DNA from: Bacteroidales bacterium
Lineage (GTDB): Bacteria > Bacteroidota > Bacteroidia > Bacteroidales > WCHB1-69
DNA length: 51,592 bases
Reading direction: 5' to 3'
Assembly: GCA_012838875.1 (NCBI GenBank)
Contig: DUOL01000037.1
Location: forward strand, 1-51,592
In this document: piece by piece, positions 49,576 to 51,592 of the stretch
How positions within the stretch are numbered: position 1 is the first letter of the stretch
Layout of the letters: each line of letters opens with the position of its first letter
Translations under genes and position numbers: made by a program
The notes under the pieces: model-generated
Told to the model about the DNA's origin: nothing
Database searches by the model: none
The model's input: only the letters and a program-made list of their open reading frames with translations

Positions 49576-51592
49576 ATGAAAATAAAAATAGCTTTTTTAT
49601 TATCCTTAACTATTTTATTTACAGGTGTTTCAGCAATTAAAGCACAACATCCTCTTAAAGAAGCAGACAATGCTTTTAAATACTGCCAATACGAAAAAGC
49701 ACTTGATGAATATAAAACAGGAATTCGAAAAATTAGAAAAAATCAAATCGAAGTTCGTAGAGTAACCTATCAAATTGCTGAATGTTACCGAATTATGGGA
49801 GATATAAAAAATGCAGAAAAATTTTATGAACGTTTAGAGAAAAAAAATTATCAAAAAGATAACCCAATGATTCTCTTCCATCTTGGGAATATTGCTTTAT
49901 CAAAAGGTGAATACGCAGATGCTTTAAAATATTTTGAAAATTTCAAAAAACGTGCACCCGAAGACAAACGTACGGACGTTCTCATCGAATCATGTCAAAA
50001 AGCGAAAACTTGGACAGAGAATCCTACTCGTTACGAAGTGGAAAATTTTAAAAAATTCAATACTCGACAAGATGATTGGGCACCACGATGGGGAAATCCT
50101 AATAAGCAAAATCAAATCATTTTCTCTTCTAATCGTGACGGCTCCGTGGGTAAGGGCACAAACCAATGGACGGGAGGCGGTTTTTCAGATATCTATAAAT
50201 CTGATAAACCAAAAAGCAAAAATACCGAATGGCCCGGTGAATGGTCGCCGACACTCCCCCTTGACGAAGAGCAAATTATCAATACTAGTGTCAACGAAGG
50301 CGAAGCCTCAGCAAATGCTAAAGGAACAACAATCTATTTTACAAAATGCCCGCAAGATAAAAAAAAGGTTTACGGCTGCTACGTATATCAAGCATCGCGA
50401 AAAGGTAAATCATGGAGCGTACCCGAACTCGTTGAGTTAGGTCCCGACTCCTTCAACTACGTGCACCCCTTTATCTCCGATGATGAACTAACTATCTATT
50501 TTGCATCGAATAAACCCGGCGGATATGGCGGTTACGATATTTACAAAGCAACACGTGCCAAAAAATCTGCTAAATTCGGAAATATTAAGAACTTAGGAAA
50601 TGTTGTCAATACACCCGGACAAGAAGTTTTCCCCGCTCTGCGTGGAGACTCCGTCCTCTATTTCTCCTCAGACGGACACCCCGGAATGGGAGGACTTGAT
50701 ATTTTCTACTCTAAAATTAAGGATGGAGTATTTGAAAAACCTGAAAATATGATGTACCCCATCAACTCCAACGCCGATGATATTGGTATGATGTTTGATG
50801 ATAGTAAAGTTATTGACCCAAAATCTAAATCGGAATATTTGGAAAAGGGATTTTTCTCCTCTAATCGTCCCGGTGGTCGCGGCGGTGACGATATTTACTA
50901 CTTCGTCCTTCGCCCACTTGTCTTTACCCTCTCCGGCTTCGTGAAAGACGCTCTCACCTTACAATATATTGATAAGGCTGATGTGGAAATTATCGGTACG
51001 GACGGAACCTCTTACAAAACTAAAACAGACATTAAAGGCTATTACCACTTCGATAAAACGATGATATTAAGTAATGTTACTTACAAAATGAGAGTAACAA
51101 AAAGTAAATACTGGGAAGAAAATAATACCGCTTCACAAACCACAGTAGGATTAACCGAAAATACTGACCTAAAACAAGATTTCTTACTAACACCTTACCC
51201 CGTTGAACCTATTGTTTTGCCTGAGATTCTTTATCCTCTTGATGAAGCTATCCTTCTACCTCAATATAAAGATTCACTTATGTCTCTTTATGAAATTATG
51301 ATTAAAAACCCAACCATTGTGGTAGAACTTCGCTCGCATACGGACTTCCGCGCCTCGGACGAATATAACGAAGACCTTTCTCAACGCCGTGCACAATCGT
51401 GTGTTGACTTTTTAATTTATGAAAAAGGAATCGATGCCGATAGAATTATTCCAAAGGGTTATGGAGAGTACAAACCGCGTAAACTTGAAAAAGACATGAC
51501 GATTACTTATAACAAAAAGAAATTTACTTTCAAAAAAGGAACCGTCTTAACGGAAATGTATATCACAGGGTTAACTTCACGTGACGAACAAG
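49576..51592 (+). CDS. Second PorE-like OmpA/PD40 protein, C-terminus cut by window edge
   Basis: From ATG 49576 (an in-frame ATG at 49564 is also possible) the frame is open to the window end, 672 codons. It has a signal peptide (SAIKAQ, about residue 25) and TPR repeats (about 30-130: EADNAFKYCQYEKALDEY). A PD40 propeller follows (about 155-450, with FASNKPGGYGGYDIYKA and FSSDGHPGMGGLDIFYSK), then a regulatory beta-sandwich (about 455-545: GTDGTSYKTKTDIKGYYHFD). An OmpA-type domain begins near residue 560 (VELRSHTDFRASDEYNEDL, QRRAQS). Motifs and order match the protein at 42796-44802, so they are paralogues. The last OmpA strands, with the conserved NRR segment, lie beyond the window. Confidence 0.85.
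   Translation, partial: MKIKIAFLLSLTILFTGVSAIKAQHPLKEADNAFKYCQYEKALDEYKTGIRKIRKNQIEVRRVTYQIAECYRIMGDIKNAEKFYERLEKKNYQKDNPMILFHLGNIALSKGEYADALKYFENFKKRAPEDKRTDVLIESCQKAKTWTENPTRYEVENFKKFNTRQDDWAPRWGNPNKQNQIIFSSNRDGSVGKGTNQWTGGGFSDIYKSDKPKSKNTEWPGEWSPTLPLDEEQIINTSVNEGEASANAKGTTIYFTKCPQDKKKVYGCYVYQASRKGKSWSVPELVELGPDSFNYVHPFISDDELTIYFASNKPGGYGGYDIYKATRAKKSAKFGNIKNLGNVVNTPGQEVFPALRGDSVLYFSSDGHPGMGGLDIFYSKIKDGVFEKPENMMYPINSNADDIGMMFDDSKVIDPKSKSEYLEKGFFSSNRPGGRGGDDIYYFVLRPLVFTLSGFVKDALTLQYIDKADVEIIGTDGTSYKTKTDIKGYYHFDKTMILSNVTYKMRVTKSKYWEENNTASQTTVGLTENTDLKQDFLLTPYPVEPIVLPEILYPLDEAILLPQYKDSLMSLYEIMIKNPTIVVELRSHTDFRASDEYNEDLSQRRAQSCVDFLIYEKGIDADRIIPKGYGEYKPRKLEKDMTITYNKKKFTFKKGTVLTEMYITGLTSRDEQ

Noticed and set aside
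1..51592. CRISPR array or tRNA/rRNA genes
   Set aside because: No regularly spaced direct repeats and no cloverleaf or rRNA-like sequence were found by eye in the intergenic regions.

Overview
The window is AT-rich (elements of roughly 65% GC stand out sharply against it) and reads as a chromosomal segment of a Bacteroidota bacterium, most likely an uncultured Bacteroidales. The evidence is TonB-dependent receptors, two DUF5689 lipoproteins, a type IX secretion (T9SS) C-terminal sorting domain, a PorV/PorQ-family barrel, PorE-like OmpA/PD40 proteins, a FISUMP-domain protein, a fused SecDF, and many copies of the Bacteroidota sigma-factor -7 box TAnnTTTG, with no clear Shine-Dalgarno sites. 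I see no tRNA, rRNA, CRISPR array, phage or transposase gene.

Layout. 1-3843 (minus): a truncated exported TPR protein, gpsA, and a cytosolic YD-like repeat protein. 3919-9367 (plus): an anchored membrane protein, a DPP III-like zinc peptidase lipoprotein, a TPR lipoprotein and an orphan OppC-type permease. 15270-9364 (minus): an apparent operon of a TonB-dependent receptor, two DUF5689 lipoproteins and ribBA. 15412-16284: a HAD phosphatase followed by a GC-rich repeat. 21515-16580 (minus): greA, HIT protein, unknown protein, transketolase N-terminal subunit, LptF/LptG permease, GT4 glycosyltransferase. 31233-21612 (minus): a TonB receptor, a 1544-residue T9SS cargo protein and a PorV/PorQ-like barrel, ending in an intrinsic terminator. 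31795-32688: a gene-free stretch with two inverted GC-rich repeats. 32689-42788 (plus): C69 dipeptidase; ctp protease-dnaG-cysS; small lipoprotein; MltF-like lytic transglycosylase; SRPBCC-like protein and lptB. 42796-51592: two PorE-like envelope proteins flank a FISUMP protein and secDF; the second PorE-like gene runs off the window.

The dominant theme is the cell envelope: export (SecDF, T9SS cargo and accessory barrel), LPS transport (LptB, LptF/G), peptidoglycan contact (OmpA domains, lytic transglycosylase), and nutrient uptake (two TonB systems, an ABC permease). Core genes (dnaG, cysS, greA, gpsA, ribBA) are interspersed.

The most unusual thing is a dispersed GC-rich element of about 164 bp, present in three full copies (16297-16460 plus, 32048-32208 minus, 32379-32542 plus) and one short solo end (2835-2880). 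Each full copy folds into a long central hairpin with a conserved A-run/T-run stem. Each copy ends in a hairpin whose loop is GC-GNA-GC, where only the middle N differs (G, A, A, T). One base pair in the central stem shows a compensatory swap between two copies. Two copies sit head to head, giving about 31-bp outward-facing inverted ends. I interpret this as a structured, probably mobile, DNA element of the REP/MITE kind, whose mobilising enzyme is not in this window.
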